A DNA stretch of 10,311 nucleotides from JAVXTH01 sp036641395 (GCA_036641395.1 JAVWEY010000046.1:1-10311); one strand, 5' to 3'. Counted from the first letter of the stretch, positions 1-7,348 are shown. The notes: generated from the sequence alone by a model not told the origin. Numbers and translations: made by a program.

Positions 1-405
1 GATTGCTCTAAGTTTTCCTTCACCAGATCGATCTGCTCGTTTACCTCCAGCACAATCATAACCTTCTTTACTAACGGCATGATACATAGCTGGAAGAAGC
101 GTTGGTGGATGTTGAAGATCAACATCCATAATGACTACAAAGTTACCAGTCGCATTACTTAAACCAGCATACATCGCTGCTTCTTTCCCGAAGTTTCTTG
201 AAAATGATAAGTAAGTACAATTAGGATCTCGTTTATTAATCATTCTAAGAATCGATAGAGAATGATCGTTACTTCCATCGTTGATGAAGATAATCTCATA
301 TGTAGCATCCTCCATCTTTACCCAAATATCTTTAATTGCTTGATAGAATTTGGGAATCATTTCTTCTTCATTAAAACATGGTACAACAATACTAATTTTG
401 TTCAT
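1..405 (-). CDS. Family 2 polyprenyl-phosphate glycosyltransferase (CsbB/GtrB/DPM1-like), C-terminal part outside the window
   Basis: The first 135 residues are present; the gene runs off the left edge, and relatives are roughly 300-340 residues. The translation opens with MNKISIVVPCFNEEE, the start of a GT-A fold, followed by FINDGSNDHS (about residues 40-49), SFSRNFGKEAA (67-77) and the metal- and nucleotide-binding DVDLQHPP (94-101), the pattern of the dolichol/undecaprenyl-phosphate sugar transferases. Such enzymes load a sugar from a nucleotide donor onto undecaprenyl phosphate at the inner face of the membrane; the usual two C-terminal membrane helices would lie outside the window. The ATG at 405 is preceded by a perfect AGGAGG (complement of 415-420) and overlaps the end of the GtrA gene by 14 nt, suggesting translational coupling. 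It is the last visible gene of an operon with GtrA and YfhO homologues. The sugar cannot be told from sequence. The family call is secure; the CsbB-like role is inferred from context. Confidence 0.93.
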   Translation of the reverse strand, partial: MNKISIVVPCFNEEEMIPKFYQAIKDIWVKMEDATYEIIFINDGSNDHSLSILRMINKRDPNCTYLSFSRNFGKEAAMYAGLSNATGNFVVIMDVDLQHPPTLLPAMYHAVSKEGYDCAGGKRADRSGEGKLRAI

Positions 406-802
406 AAGTTTTTTCCTCCTTAAAGATGAATCCTTTACATAAAACATAATTTATGATAACGGTCACAATACTAACGATTATCTTTGATAGATTTTGATTC
501 ATTAAAATCATTTGAATTGCGACAAATAATAATAAACTTTCAATTAACAAAGAAATAAAACGAAGCGAATAAAAAGATAAAATTTCTTTTAGAATATTAC
601 CTCCATAATGTTTAAATACAATTGTTTTATTCGTAATAAATGCAAACAAAACGGCAATAAGCCAAGCAATTGTATTAGCAATCATCCAATGTAGATGAAA
701 CTGAGTAATCGCAATATCATAAATAATAAAATTAACTAATGTAGTGAGAATTCCTAAAATGATATAACGAATCATTTCTAAGGTAGATTGTTTAGCTAAC
801 AT
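392..802 (-). CDS. GtrA/GtcA-family membrane protein, putative lipid-linked sugar flippase
   Basis: A 136-residue, very hydrophobic protein with four predicted membrane helices, the usual size and topology of the GtrA family (PF04138). Family landmarks are visible: RYIILGILTTLVNFIIYD near the N-terminus, FITNKTIVFKH after the second helix (about 54-65), and the second-half counterpart INYVLCKGFIFK near the C-terminus. Members such as Listeria GtcA and phage GtrA are thought to flip undecaprenyl-phosphate-linked sugars to the outer face of the membrane. I place the start at ATG 802 (MLAKQ...), which has a GGAAGGG-type ribosome binding site just upstream; longer in-frame starts lie inside the preceding gene. 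The start overlaps the yfhO stop by 11 nt, and the stop overlaps the start of the glycosyltransferase by 14 nt, so the three genes are almost certainly one transcript. A pure transport role is inferred from the family. Confidence 0.93.
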   Translation of the reverse strand: MLAKQSTLEMIRYIILGILTTLVNFIIYDIAITQFHLHWMIANTIAWLIAVLFAFITNKTIVFKHYGGNILKEILSFYSLRFISLLIESLLLFVAIQMILMNQNLSKIIVSIVTVIINYVLCKGFIFKEEKTYEQN

Positions 803-3290
803 GTTTACCCTTCCTTTCATAGATAAGTAACAATAAATAAGCAATTAAGGTTAAGCCACTAATCTTTAAACTAATATCGTTATAAGGTGCATGGAAGCTT
901 ATCTTTACATGATGACTTCCCTTTGTTATCGGGCAACCAATAAAGGCTTTATTAACAACTTCATAAGGAACTTTTTTATGATCAATTTCAATCGTAAAAC
1001 CTTTTTGATAAGGAATACTTGTTACTAAATAACCATCACTCGCAACATCAATGGAACCCTTTAAGTTTGCTAATGAAGATGTTGAACCTTGATATTTCAT
1101 TGCTTGCACCTTTTTCGCATAATCAATCATTGTTTGTGGATTTATTTCATAAGATTCAAAGTTAGTAAGCGTGTACTCTCCTTTTGAACAAGAAAATTTT
1201 AAATAAGGAATTTGTTTATTAGCACTTAATGTGTAATAAAATTTATGATTCTTATTTTGATAAATGGAAGAAGTTTTAGATAAACGATTGGTAATACCAT
1301 TAACTGAAATAACAGTATCTTTATGCTTTCCATTCTTTAAAGGCAAGACATCAAAACTTAATAAAATAATCTTATTATTTACAATTGGATCTAACTTAAC
1401 TACGAAATTACCATCTTTCTTTGCTTTGATTTTAATACCATTTTTTATTTCATCCACTTCAACATCTTTCTTAAGAATAGAAAAATTAGAATGAAGTGGT
1501 GATATTAAATCTGTATCGGTGTGATTACTGTTTTTAGTGACTACACGATTTGTTAAAGACGTCATTTGATCTCCCCATGCGAGTTGATCAAAATATTCTT
1601 CATTTAAGGTATCACTACTTGCATAAACAAGCGGTAATACACTTGTATTAACACCTAACATGTAAACTCCTTGCTTTTTAACTAACTGATAATTCTGTGG
1701 TAGGGTATATTTACTAATCACATATTTAGCGCCCATTAATTGTTGATAAATGGCAGAAGAAGAAGTAGTTGTTGTTACTCTATTTCTAGCACTCATTGGA
1801 TTATGCATCACATCATAAAAAAACTGATTAAATAAATGATTATTAATTGATGAATACTGAGAAGTCTTCCACATTGATAAATCATAAATATGATTACTTG
1901 TCATAATATTATGAGAGAAATCTTCAAATCGAAATAATTCTCCAGGTGCTTTTTTAACTTCTTTAATTAAAGATAATTTGTTCTTATCATTAATCTGTGC
2001 ATATTTTTCATTACTAATATAACTTTCAGTTTTATTATTAGATAACAACATCATAAAGGATAATAATATAAATAGAATTGTTGGTAAGGTATTTCTTTTA
2101 ATTGAGAACAGATATAGAATAAATAAGGTTAAGATACAATCAAGGATTAAGATCAATCTAAGATCTTTTTTCATAAAAAATAAAATAATAATGAATATGA
2201 TTAGGGTTAAGATATGATAACTTCTTTTATGAAAGATAAGAGAAATATCTTCTAAAAAGAATAGAATTAATAATGTTATTAAAGGTAGAAATGGTATTAA
2301 TATTTTCATTCTTGCATAAAGAAAGCCATTTAAGATAAACCATAATATTGGTGATAAGATTATTAAAAATAAGACAATTGAAAGATATCGATTTGCTTTT
2401 TTTGAAGATAGAAGATTCCATAATAAAGCAAATAAGGCAATCACACTCATTCCTAAAGAATAAGGATCATATAATAAACTTTTAAATGTAAAATCCATTG
2501 ATAATAAAGTCGATAACTCAATTGTATGCATCTTATTTCTACCTTCAATCATCGTCGAGGCAGTTGGTAATAATAGAAAAGCACACAATAATACGGCAAT
2601 TCCCATATAACATAGAACTCTTAATAAATCTTTATTAAAGATAGCTTTTAGGCTTTGATGACGCTTATAAAGCACATAACACGTAAATAAACCAATCACT
2701 GCCATACAACAAATTGCATAGTAATAACTACTTAAGATAATGAAACTTACACTTATAATGAATAAGGTTTTCTTATTATGATTGATTACACTAGGTAGGG
2801 ATATTAGTGCTAATAACAAAAAAGGCATATAGTTTACGAACATAATTTGTCGATGTGTATGAAAGAATAAAGGGGATGCGAAGATAAAACATAGGGAAGC
2901 TACAAAACAAGCATTTTTATTATGACTATATTGAGTCATGAAACAGTAAATTAGAACGACATTACATCCCATTAGTAAAATCATGAAATATGGAACAAAT
3001 AAATTCATTTCAATAAAAGGGAATAAGTAACTGATTAAAACCATTGGAGAATATAATCCATAATATGAAAAATTATAGATGTTTTGTCCTCCTCCCAGTT
3101 GTGTCGCAAAGTCAGGAAAGAATTGATGGTTTTGATAAAATAAATTACGGAAATATTCAGGAAATATCACATGTTGATTTGACCAATCAATCGTTGAACC
3201 AAAAAGGCTATTTTGAGGGTAAGCAACAATAATCATCAAGACATAGATCAATAATAATAAACATAGGTAACGCACGTCTTTTTGTTTCAT
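792..3290 (-). CDS. yfhO: YfhO-family multi-pass GT-C glycosyltransferase
   Basis: An 832-residue integral membrane protein. The first half has about a dozen hydrophobic helices, then a large extracytoplasmic domain (roughly residues 430-805), then one last helix (about 810-824) and a basic tail ERKGKHVS. This is the architecture of YfhO (PF09586). The first outside loop has an acidic residue in the expected GT-C place (TIDWSNQH, D35) and the family-typical QLGGGQNIYNFSYYGLYSP (64-82). B. subtilis YfhO is required with CsbB for adding GlcNAc to lipoteichoic acid, and Listeria relatives glycosylate teichoic acids. Here it probably takes a sugar from the lipid carrier made and flipped by the next two genes and transfers it to an envelope polymer. 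The ATG at 3290 has GGAAGGAG upstream (complement of 3298-3305). It is the first gene of the minus-strand operon and divergent from a response regulator. The acceptor and sugar are unknown. Confidence 0.93.
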   Translation of the reverse strand: MKQKDVRYLCLLLLIYVLMIIVAYPQNSLFGSTIDWSNQHVIFPEYFRNLFYQNHQFFPDFATQLGGGQNIYNFSYYGLYSPMVLISYLFPFIEMNLFVPYFMILLMGCNVVLIYCFMTQYSHNKNACFVASLCFIFASPLFFHTHRQIMFVNYMPFLLLALISLPSVINHNKKTLFIISVSFIILSSYYYAICCMAVIGLFTCYVLYKRHQSLKAIFNKDLLRVLCYMGIAVLLCAFLLLPTASTMIEGRNKMHTIELSTLLSMDFTFKSLLYDPYSLGMSVIALFALLWNLLSSKKANRYLSIVLFLIILSPILWFILNGFLYARMKILIPFLPLITLLILFFLEDISLIFHKRSYHILTLIIFIIILFFMKKDLRLILILDCILTLFILYLFSIKRNTLPTILFILLSFMMLLSNNKTESYISNEKYAQINDKNKLSLIKEVKKAPGELFRFEDFSHNIMTSNHIYDLSMWKTSQYSSINNHLFNQFFYDVMHNPMSARNRVTTTTSSSAIYQQLMGAKYVISKYTLPQNYQLVKKQGVYMLGVNTSVLPLVYASSDTLNEEYFDQLAWGDQMTSLTNRVVTKNSNHTDTDLISPLHSNFSILKKDVEVDEIKNGIKIKAKKDGNFVVKLDPIVNNKIILLSFDVLPLKNGKHKDTVISVNGITNRLSKTSSIYQNKNHKFYYTLSANKQIPYLKFSCSKGEYTLTNFESYEINPQTMIDYAKKVQAMKYQGSTSSLANLKGSIDVASDGYLVTSIPYQKGFTIEIDHKKVPYEVVNKAFIGCPITKGSHHVKISFHAPYNDISLKISGLTLIAYLLLLIYERKGKHVS

Positions 3291-3329
3291 AAATAAACTC
3301 CTTCCTTAATGTTTCAATTAAACCATTCA

Positions 3330-3340
3330 TTTCTTAAGAA
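3330..3340. promoter_or_regulatory. Extra TTTCTTAAGAA box in the divergent intergenic region
   Basis: This copy of TTTCTTAAGAA lies 23 bp, about two helical turns, from the next copy at 3353. With its following TT it is identical over 13 nt to the box upstream of the phosphodiesterase gene (9132-9144). It has no second CTTAA 10 bp further on, so it may be a weaker or half site. It sits 40 bp upstream of the yfhO start, between the two divergent genes, where it could act on either. The core TTCTTAAGAA is a perfect palindrome, so the site reads the same on both strands. No convincing -35/-10 pair for yfhO was found; the best -10-like hexamer on the minus strand is TTTAAT at 3322-3317. Confidence 0.45.
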
Positions 3341-3352
3341 TTGCCCAAAGGA

Positions 3353-3404
3353 TTTCTTAAGAAAACTTAATTTTTACTTGAATATTTTACTAATATAGTA
3401 TAAT
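3353..3404 (+). promoter_or_regulatory. Promoter of the response regulator gene with tandem CTTAA operator
   Basis: A perfect -10 TATAAT lies at 3399-3404. The -35 region is poor: ACTTGA at the 17-bp spacing, or TTGAAT at 3378-3383 with a short 15-bp spacer. Upstream, TTTCTTAAGAA (3353-3363) is followed by a second CTTAA, so CTTAA occurs at 3356 and 3366, exactly 10 bp apart and on the same face of the helix. OmpR/PhoB-family regulators typically bind such direct repeats just upstream of a weak -35. The same arrangement with the same spacing is found upstream of the phosphodiesterase gene at 9132-9183. Autoregulation by the encoded regulator is my inference. Confidence 0.6.
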
Positions 3405-3428
3405 TTGAGTATTAGGGAGGTGAATCTT

Positions 3429-4130
3429 ATGCCTAGTAAAATAATGATAGCAGATGATAATCCTGAAATAAGAGAAATTATTAACGTGCTACTAAGCAGT
3501 GAAGGTTACCTTGTAATTGAAGCAGAAGATGGCGAAGATGCCCTTTCAAAACTAGATATGGATATAGATTTAATCATCCTTGATATTATGATGCCCCATA
3601 TGGATGGTTATAAATCATGTCGTTTGATGCGAGAGCGTAGTAAAGCACCTATCTTATTTCTAAGTGCAAAATCTCAAGATAGTGATAAAGCCTTAGGTTT
3701 TTCAAGTGGTGGTGATGATTATCTTTCTAAACCATTTTCCTATAATGAACTAATGGCAAGAGTAAAGGCACTACTAAGAAGATATCAAGTTTATCAAGGA
3801 AAAGATGGCGAAGAAAAGAAGCAAGAAAATACGATCCAAATTCGTGATCTTAAAATAAATGAAACAACTCAAAAAGTAATGTTGAGGGAACAATCATTAT
3901 TATTAACGGATATTGAGTTTCATATCCTTTTATTATTAATGAAACATCCAGGGTATATTTATACCGCTCAAATGTTATATGAAACGATATGGGATGAACC
4001 ATATTTCTATTCTGCAAATAATACAATCATGGTTCATATCCGAAATCTAAGGAAAAAGATTGAAAAAGACCCACAAAACCCAGAGTATATTAAGACTATA
4101 TGGGGAAAGGGGTATCGTTGTGATTCGTAA
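3429..4130 (+). CDS. OmpR/PhoB-family DNA-binding response regulator
   Basis: A 233-residue regulator of standard length. The N-terminal receiver domain (about 4-117) has the acidic pair D9/D10, the phosphoacceptor D52 in LDIMMPHMDG, a serine at the usual Thr/Ser site (S79 in FLSAK) and the conserved lysine K101 in LSKPF. The C-terminal winged helix (about 140-231) shows LTDIEFHILLLLMKHPG, the recognition-helix region NNTIMVHIRNLRKKIE and the final hairpin IKTIWGKGYRC. The ATG at 3429 is chosen because GGGAGGTGA (3415-3423) lies 5 nt before it; the longer in-frame TTG at 3405 directly follows the -10 box and would fall outside the mRNA. The gene overlaps the downstream kinase by 11 nt, so that kinase is its likely partner. 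It is divergent from the glycosylation operon, and its upstream region carries candidate operators. The target genes cannot be proven from sequence. Confidence 0.96.
   Translation: MPSKIMIADDNPEIREIINVLLSSEGYLVIEAEDGEDALSKLDMDIDLIILDIMMPHMDGYKSCRLMRERSKAPILFLSAKSQDSDKALGFSSGGDDYLSKPFSYNELMARVKALLRRYQVYQGKDGEEKKQENTIQIRDLKINETTQKVMLREQSLLLTDIEFHILLLLMKHPGYIYTAQMLYETIWDEPYFYSANNTIMVHIRNLRKKIEKDPQNPEYIKTIWGKGYRCDS
4106..4122 (+). promoter_or_regulatory. Ribosome binding site deciding the GTG start of the histidine kinase
   Basis: AAAGGGGT (4106-4113) lies 6 nt before GTG 4120, inside the last codons of the regulator gene. The later in-frame ATG at 4138 has no Shine-Dalgarno match in front of it, and the ATG at 4060 would give a long overlap with the regulator without a site. 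GTG 4120 is therefore preferred. Confidence 0.7.
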
Positions 4131-5484
4131 ACATAAAATGAAATTATCAATTCAATTATTTATTGTGATTATTGTATCGGCAATTATTTCAATCGGATTA
4201 TTCTTTTGTATTAATATTGTAAGAAGTGATGTTGTTCTTTTCTTTCAAGATAAATTAGTTGAAAAGAAAGATGCAAATCAAGTTTATAATGATTTAATTC
4301 AATATCTTGATTCATTTCAATTTTCAAAAAGTGGGAAAATAAGTAAAAATGAAGAAAAGGTTATAATGAAAGAATTAGATAGTTACACTGATTTTCATGT
4401 ATCTTTTTATGATGCGAATCCACAAGCAAAAGATTATGGATTCTATCAGTTTGGTTCAAGTTTTGGTAAGTATGATAGTTTTGTTTTTAATAATTTCTTT
4501 TATGGCGATGTCGATATTTATAATGCGAAAAAACAACAAGTATATGATGTGACGATTAATAATCGTCCTTATGAAATATTTATCTATACGTGTTATAACG
4601 TTGATTTATTAATTATCTATTTAGCCTTAAATATTCTTTTACCAATTATTATGTTTATTACAATTATTTTATTGTTTATCACTTATAAAACAAGATATTT
4701 AGAGAGAATTGCTAAGAGTATTAAGCAAATGGAAACCGGGGATTTAAAGAGTGAAATTAAGGTAGTAGGGAAGGATGAATTAAGTGAACTAGCAACGCAG
4801 TTAAATTACTTAAGAAAAACATTATCTGATAATATGGAAAATGAAGCAATTGCTCATCAATCCAATAAAGATTTAATCACAGCGATGTCGCATGATTTAA
4901 GAACCCCACTAACATCATTAATTGGCTATTTAGATATCATTGAATTAAAGAAATATCAAAGCCCAGAACAGTTACAGCACTATGTAGAAGCAAGTAAGCG
5001 AAAAGCTGTCCAAATTAAAGAATTATCGGATCGTTTGTTTCAATATTTCTTAGTTTATGATGTCAATCAAGAGATTATATTAGAAAGATTACCAATTGAA
5101 TATCTCCATGAATTAATCCAAGGTCATAATGAAGAACTTCAAGGACAGGGTTATCATATTCAAGATGATACGATATTTGATGATGTTATGTTTAAAGGGA
5201 ATAAGAGTGTTCTTCAAAGAATCTTTGATAATATTTATTCGAATATTATTAAGTATGCAGATAAAAATGAACCAATTACAATTCAAGCAATCAATGAATT
5301 AGGAAAACTAAAGATTTCCATCGCCAATGGAATGAAAGAAGTAGTTAGTAAAATTGAAAGTAATGAAATCGGTTTAAGAAGCAGTGAAAAGATGATGATT
5401 CAACATCTTGGAAGTTTGGAAGTCTTTATTTATGAAGATATTTATCAAATTAATTTAATCTTTCCACTTCTAGATGAAATTTAA
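4120..5484 (+). CDS. Membrane sensor histidine kinase, partner of the upstream regulator
   Basis: A 454-residue kinase. Helix 1 (about 9-33) and helix 2 (about 161-188) bracket an extracytoplasmic sensor of some 125 residues that I do not recognise. A HAMP linker follows (about 189-240; ERIAKSIKQMETGDL), then the dimerisation/phosphotransfer helix with the H-box MSHDLRTPLTSLIGY (histidine 258). The ATP-binding domain has an N-box, RIFDNIYSNIIKYAD (N371, N375), but no normal DxGxG G1 box; a late glycine motif NEIGLRSSEKMM (415-426) stands for G2. Similar reduced ATP domains occur in a common Clostridia/Erysipelotrichia kinase group, so it is likely active, but this is unproven. Transcription probably ends at the hairpin at 5529. 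The GTG start overlaps the regulator's stop by 11 nt, suggesting coupled translation. The stimulus is unknown; the divergent envelope genes suggest a cell-surface cue. Confidence 0.93.
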   Translation: MIRKHKMKLSIQLFIVIIVSAIISIGLFFCINIVRSDVVLFFQDKLVEKKDANQVYNDLIQYLDSFQFSKSGKISKNEEKVIMKELDSYTDFHVSFYDANPQAKDYGFYQFGSSFGKYDSFVFNNFFYGDVDIYNAKKQQVYDVTINNRPYEIFIYTCYNVDLLIIYLALNILLPIIMFITIILLFITYKTRYLERIAKSIKQMETGDLKSEIKVVGKDELSELATQLNYLRKTLSDNMENEAIAHQSNKDLITAMSHDLRTPLTSLIGYLDIIELKKYQSPEQLQHYVEASKRKAVQIKELSDRLFQYFLVYDVNQEIILERLPIEYLHELIQGHNEELQGQGYHIQDDTIFDDVMFKGNKSVLQRIFDNIYSNIIKYADKNEPITIQAINELGKLKISIANGMKEVVSKIESNEIGLRSSEKMMIQHLGSLEVFIYEDIYQINLIFPLLDEI

Positions 5485-5528
5485 GACAAATGTCAAGGAA
5501 GATATTGTATAAAACAACATGAATCTGT

Positions 5529-5552
5529 AAGCGTGTTCAATCACGCTTTTTT
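5529..5552 (+). terminator. Rho-independent terminator of the two-component operon
   Basis: A perfect 7-bp stem, AAGCGTG (5529-5535) with CACGCTT (5542-5548), closes a 6-nt loop and runs into a six-T tract (5547-5552). It begins 44 nt after the kinase stop and just before the pyrophosphatase promoter. Confidence 0.88.
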
Positions 5553-5557
5553 AATAT

Positions 5558-5598
5558 TTGAAAGTACGCTATAATATTTATATAAACGAATGTTTATA
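5558..5598 (+). promoter_or_regulatory. Pyrophosphatase promoter overlapped by an inverted repeat
   Basis: TTGAAA (5558-5563) and TATAAA (5581-5586) are separated by 17 bp, a good vegetative (sigma-A type) promoter. A perfect inverted repeat, TATAAAC (5581-5587), GAAT, GTTTATA (5592-5598), starts on the -10 and ends at the ribosome binding site AAGGAG (5598-5603). It could be a repressor operator or a weak 5' hairpin near the start of the mRNA. An alternative -10, TATAAT at 5570-5575, has only a T-run at -35 spacing. Confidence 0.65.
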
Positions 5599-5609
5599 AG
5601 GAGCGGATC

Positions 5610-7241
5610 ATGGAAAGAGAAATTTATGTTACTGGCCATAAGAATCCTGATACGGATTCAATATGTTCAGCTATTGCTTATGCCTCACTTAAACAAGAAT
5701 TAGGAATTCCTGCGGTTGCATGTCGGCTTGGCGAATTAAACACGGAAACAGATTTCGTGTTAAAGAAGTTTGATATGCCACAACCAATCTTTGTGGATAA
5801 TGCGAAATGCAAACTAAAAGATATTGAAAAGGATGAAGCCGTTTTAGTTGATCAAGGAATGACAATTAAACAAGCATGGGATAAAATTATCCAAATAAAA
5901 AATAAATCATTATTTGTTGTTGATAAAGATAAACACTTATTAGGCGTTGTTTCAATGTCTAATTTATCGAATGTTTTAATGACTGATTTTAAAGATATTC
6001 GTGAGTTTATTATTCATACGCCACTAGCAAATATTCAAAAGACTTTAAATGCTGATTTATTAGTAAAACCAAAAGCTTATGAAACAAGTGGTTATGTACA
6101 GATTCTTGTATCAGCTGATTTAGATACGTGTGAAGATGTATTTGAAGGTAGTATTGTAGTATTAGGAAACAATCATGATATTCAAAGAAAAGCAATTCTT
6201 CAAGGTGCTAGTTGTTTAATTCTTATTGGTGAGAAACATATGGATGAAGATATTATTCAATTGGCGAAAGAAAAGAATTGTGCGATTCTTCATACCCAAG
6301 AAGATGCGATTAAAGTTGCTCGTCTAATCTATCAAACACCAAGTATTAAATGTGTTATGCAAGATGAAGTGATGTGCTTTCATGAGCGTGAATTTGTTGA
6401 TGAAGTATCTGAAAAAATGGCAAAATCACGTTTTCGTTCTTATCCTGTTTTAGATGATAATAAACATGTGATTGGGGCAATCTCCCGTTTCCACTTATTT
6501 AATTATGAGAAAAAGAAATTTATCTTATTGGACCATAATGAAAGAAGTCAAAGCGTCGAAGGTTTAGAATATGGTGAAGTATTAGAGATTGTCGATCATC
6601 ATCGGATTGGAGATATTGAAACATTGAATCCGATTAACTTTAGAAATCAAAGTCTAGGTAGTACTTGTACGATTATTGCGCTTTTATATAAAGAGAATAA
6701 TATTAAACCAAGTAAAAAAGTTGCCGGTTTATTATGTTGTGCGATTATATCGGATACAATGAATTTCAATTCACCAACGACAACACCAGTTGACCGCATT
6801 ATTGCTGATGAACTAGCGAAGATATCAGAAATTGATACGGATGCTTTAGCACAAGAAATGTTTGAAGCTGTAGCTACATTACGTTTTAAATCATTTGGAG
6901 AAATCTTATATAATGATTTCAAAGAGTATTCAATTGAAGGAAATCGAATTGGAATCGGTCAAATTAATTTATTAGATATTCGTGAACTTGAGATTATTAA
7001 AAAAGAGTTTATGACTTATATTGAAAAGATTAATAATGCGAATAAATATGATTTATTATTAATGGTCTTTACCAATGCGGAAGGAAAAGGAAGTAACCTT
7101 GTTTTTGTTGGGAAAAAGAGTTGGGCAATTGAAGAAGGATTCAAAGATTTAATTCGTGATCGAATGTATTTTGTAGATGGGATAGTATCTCGTAAGAAAC
7201 AAATAATTCCTAGAATATCAGGAGTTTTAAAATCGTTTTAA
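5610..7241 (+). CDS. ppaC: Family II (DHH) manganese-dependent inorganic pyrophosphatase with regulatory CBS and DRTGG domains
   Basis: A 543-residue enzyme that splits pyrophosphate to two phosphates in the cytosol, pulling biosynthetic reactions forward. The N-terminal DHH motif GHKNPDTDS supplies metal ligands H10, D14 and D16; LLDHNE (D308), VDHH (D329, H330, H331) and SDTMNF (D382) continue the active site, and the C-terminal DHHA2 part carries the substrate-binding SRKKQ (527-531). The core is about 310 residues in simple PpaC; here some 240 residues are inserted after residue 60: CBS1 (about 69-124), a DRTGG-type domain (about 130-245) and CBS2 (about 246-300, YPVLDDNKHVIGAISR). Known CBS-PPases of this layout are inhibited by AMP/ADP and activated by ATP or diadenosine polyphosphates, so similar energy sensing is expected. 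The ATG at 5610 follows AAGGAG by 6 nt. The gene stands alone, with its own promoter and terminator. Confidence 0.97.
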   Translation: MEREIYVTGHKNPDTDSICSAIAYASLKQELGIPAVACRLGELNTETDFVLKKFDMPQPIFVDNAKCKLKDIEKDEAVLVDQGMTIKQAWDKIIQIKNKSLFVVDKDKHLLGVVSMSNLSNVLMTDFKDIREFIIHTPLANIQKTLNADLLVKPKAYETSGYVQILVSADLDTCEDVFEGSIVVLGNNHDIQRKAILQGASCLILIGEKHMDEDIIQLAKEKNCAILHTQEDAIKVARLIYQTPSIKCVMQDEVMCFHEREFVDEVSEKMAKSRFRSYPVLDDNKHVIGAISRFHLFNYEKKKFILLDHNERSQSVEGLEYGEVLEIVDHHRIGDIETLNPINFRNQSLGSTCTIIALLYKENNIKPSKKVAGLLCCAIISDTMNFNSPTTTPVDRIIADELAKISEIDTDALAQEMFEAVATLRFKSFGEILYNDFKEYSIEGNRIGIGQINLLDIRELEIIKKEFMTYIEKINNANKYDLLLMVFTNAEGKGSNLVFVGKKSWAIEEGFKDLIRDRMYFVDGIVSRKKQIIPRISGVLKSF

Positions 7242-7243
7242 GT

Positions 7244-7278
7244 AAGCGGATAATCATTTTGATTATCTTCTTTTTTTT
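7244..7278 (+). terminator. Rho-independent terminator of the pyrophosphatase gene
   Basis: GATAATCA (7249-7256) pairs perfectly with TGATTATC (7260-7267) around a TTT loop, followed by a T-rich tract ending in eight Ts (7271-7278). Beyond a 2-nt mismatch, AAG/CTT can extend the stem. It begins 3 nt after the stop codon. The stem is AT-rich, so it may be leaky. Confidence 0.8.
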
Positions 7279-7290
7279 AAAATAATATAC

Positions 7291-7320
7291 TTGGTATAAA
7301 AGCCGAGTTTCTATTATAAT
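7291..7320 (+). promoter_or_regulatory. Promoter of the DUF885 lipoprotein gene
   Basis: TTGGTA (7291-7296) and a perfect TATAAT (7315-7320) are separated by 18 bp. The expected transcript start lies about 20 nt before the ribosome binding site GGAGGAA (7337-7343), which is 5 nt from ATG 7349. Confidence 0.65.
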
Positions 7321-7348
7321 AATATTAAGAATAAGTGGAGGAACTTAT

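Noticed and set aside
1467..1477. A fourth TTTCTTAAGAA copy inside yfhO
   Set aside because: It encodes ordinary codons of the outer domain (ILKK on the minus strand), has no second CTTAA at 10 bp and no promoter nearby. It is probably chance, and it is a caution that the 11-mer alone is not proof of an operator.
1264..1494. Plus-strand open frame opposite yfhO
   Set aside because: It has no ribosome binding site and no family resemblance, and lies fully inside a well-supported gene. The other short open frames opposite yfhO and the pyrophosphatase gene fail for the same reasons.
3405..3428. Longer TTG start for the response regulator
   Set aside because: It lies right behind the -10 hexamer, so it would not be in the transcript, and the receiver domain starts normally from ATG 3429 with its strong ribosome binding site.
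5485..5494. Small palindrome GACAAATGTC after the kinase stop
   Set aside because: The 4-bp arms are too short for a stable hairpin and there is no T-tract; the real terminator follows at 5529.
5519..5530. ATG AAT CTG TAA mini-frame before the terminator
   Set aside because: Three codons only, with no well-placed ribosome binding site; there is no sign of a leader peptide for a downstream gene, because a terminator and a new promoter follow.
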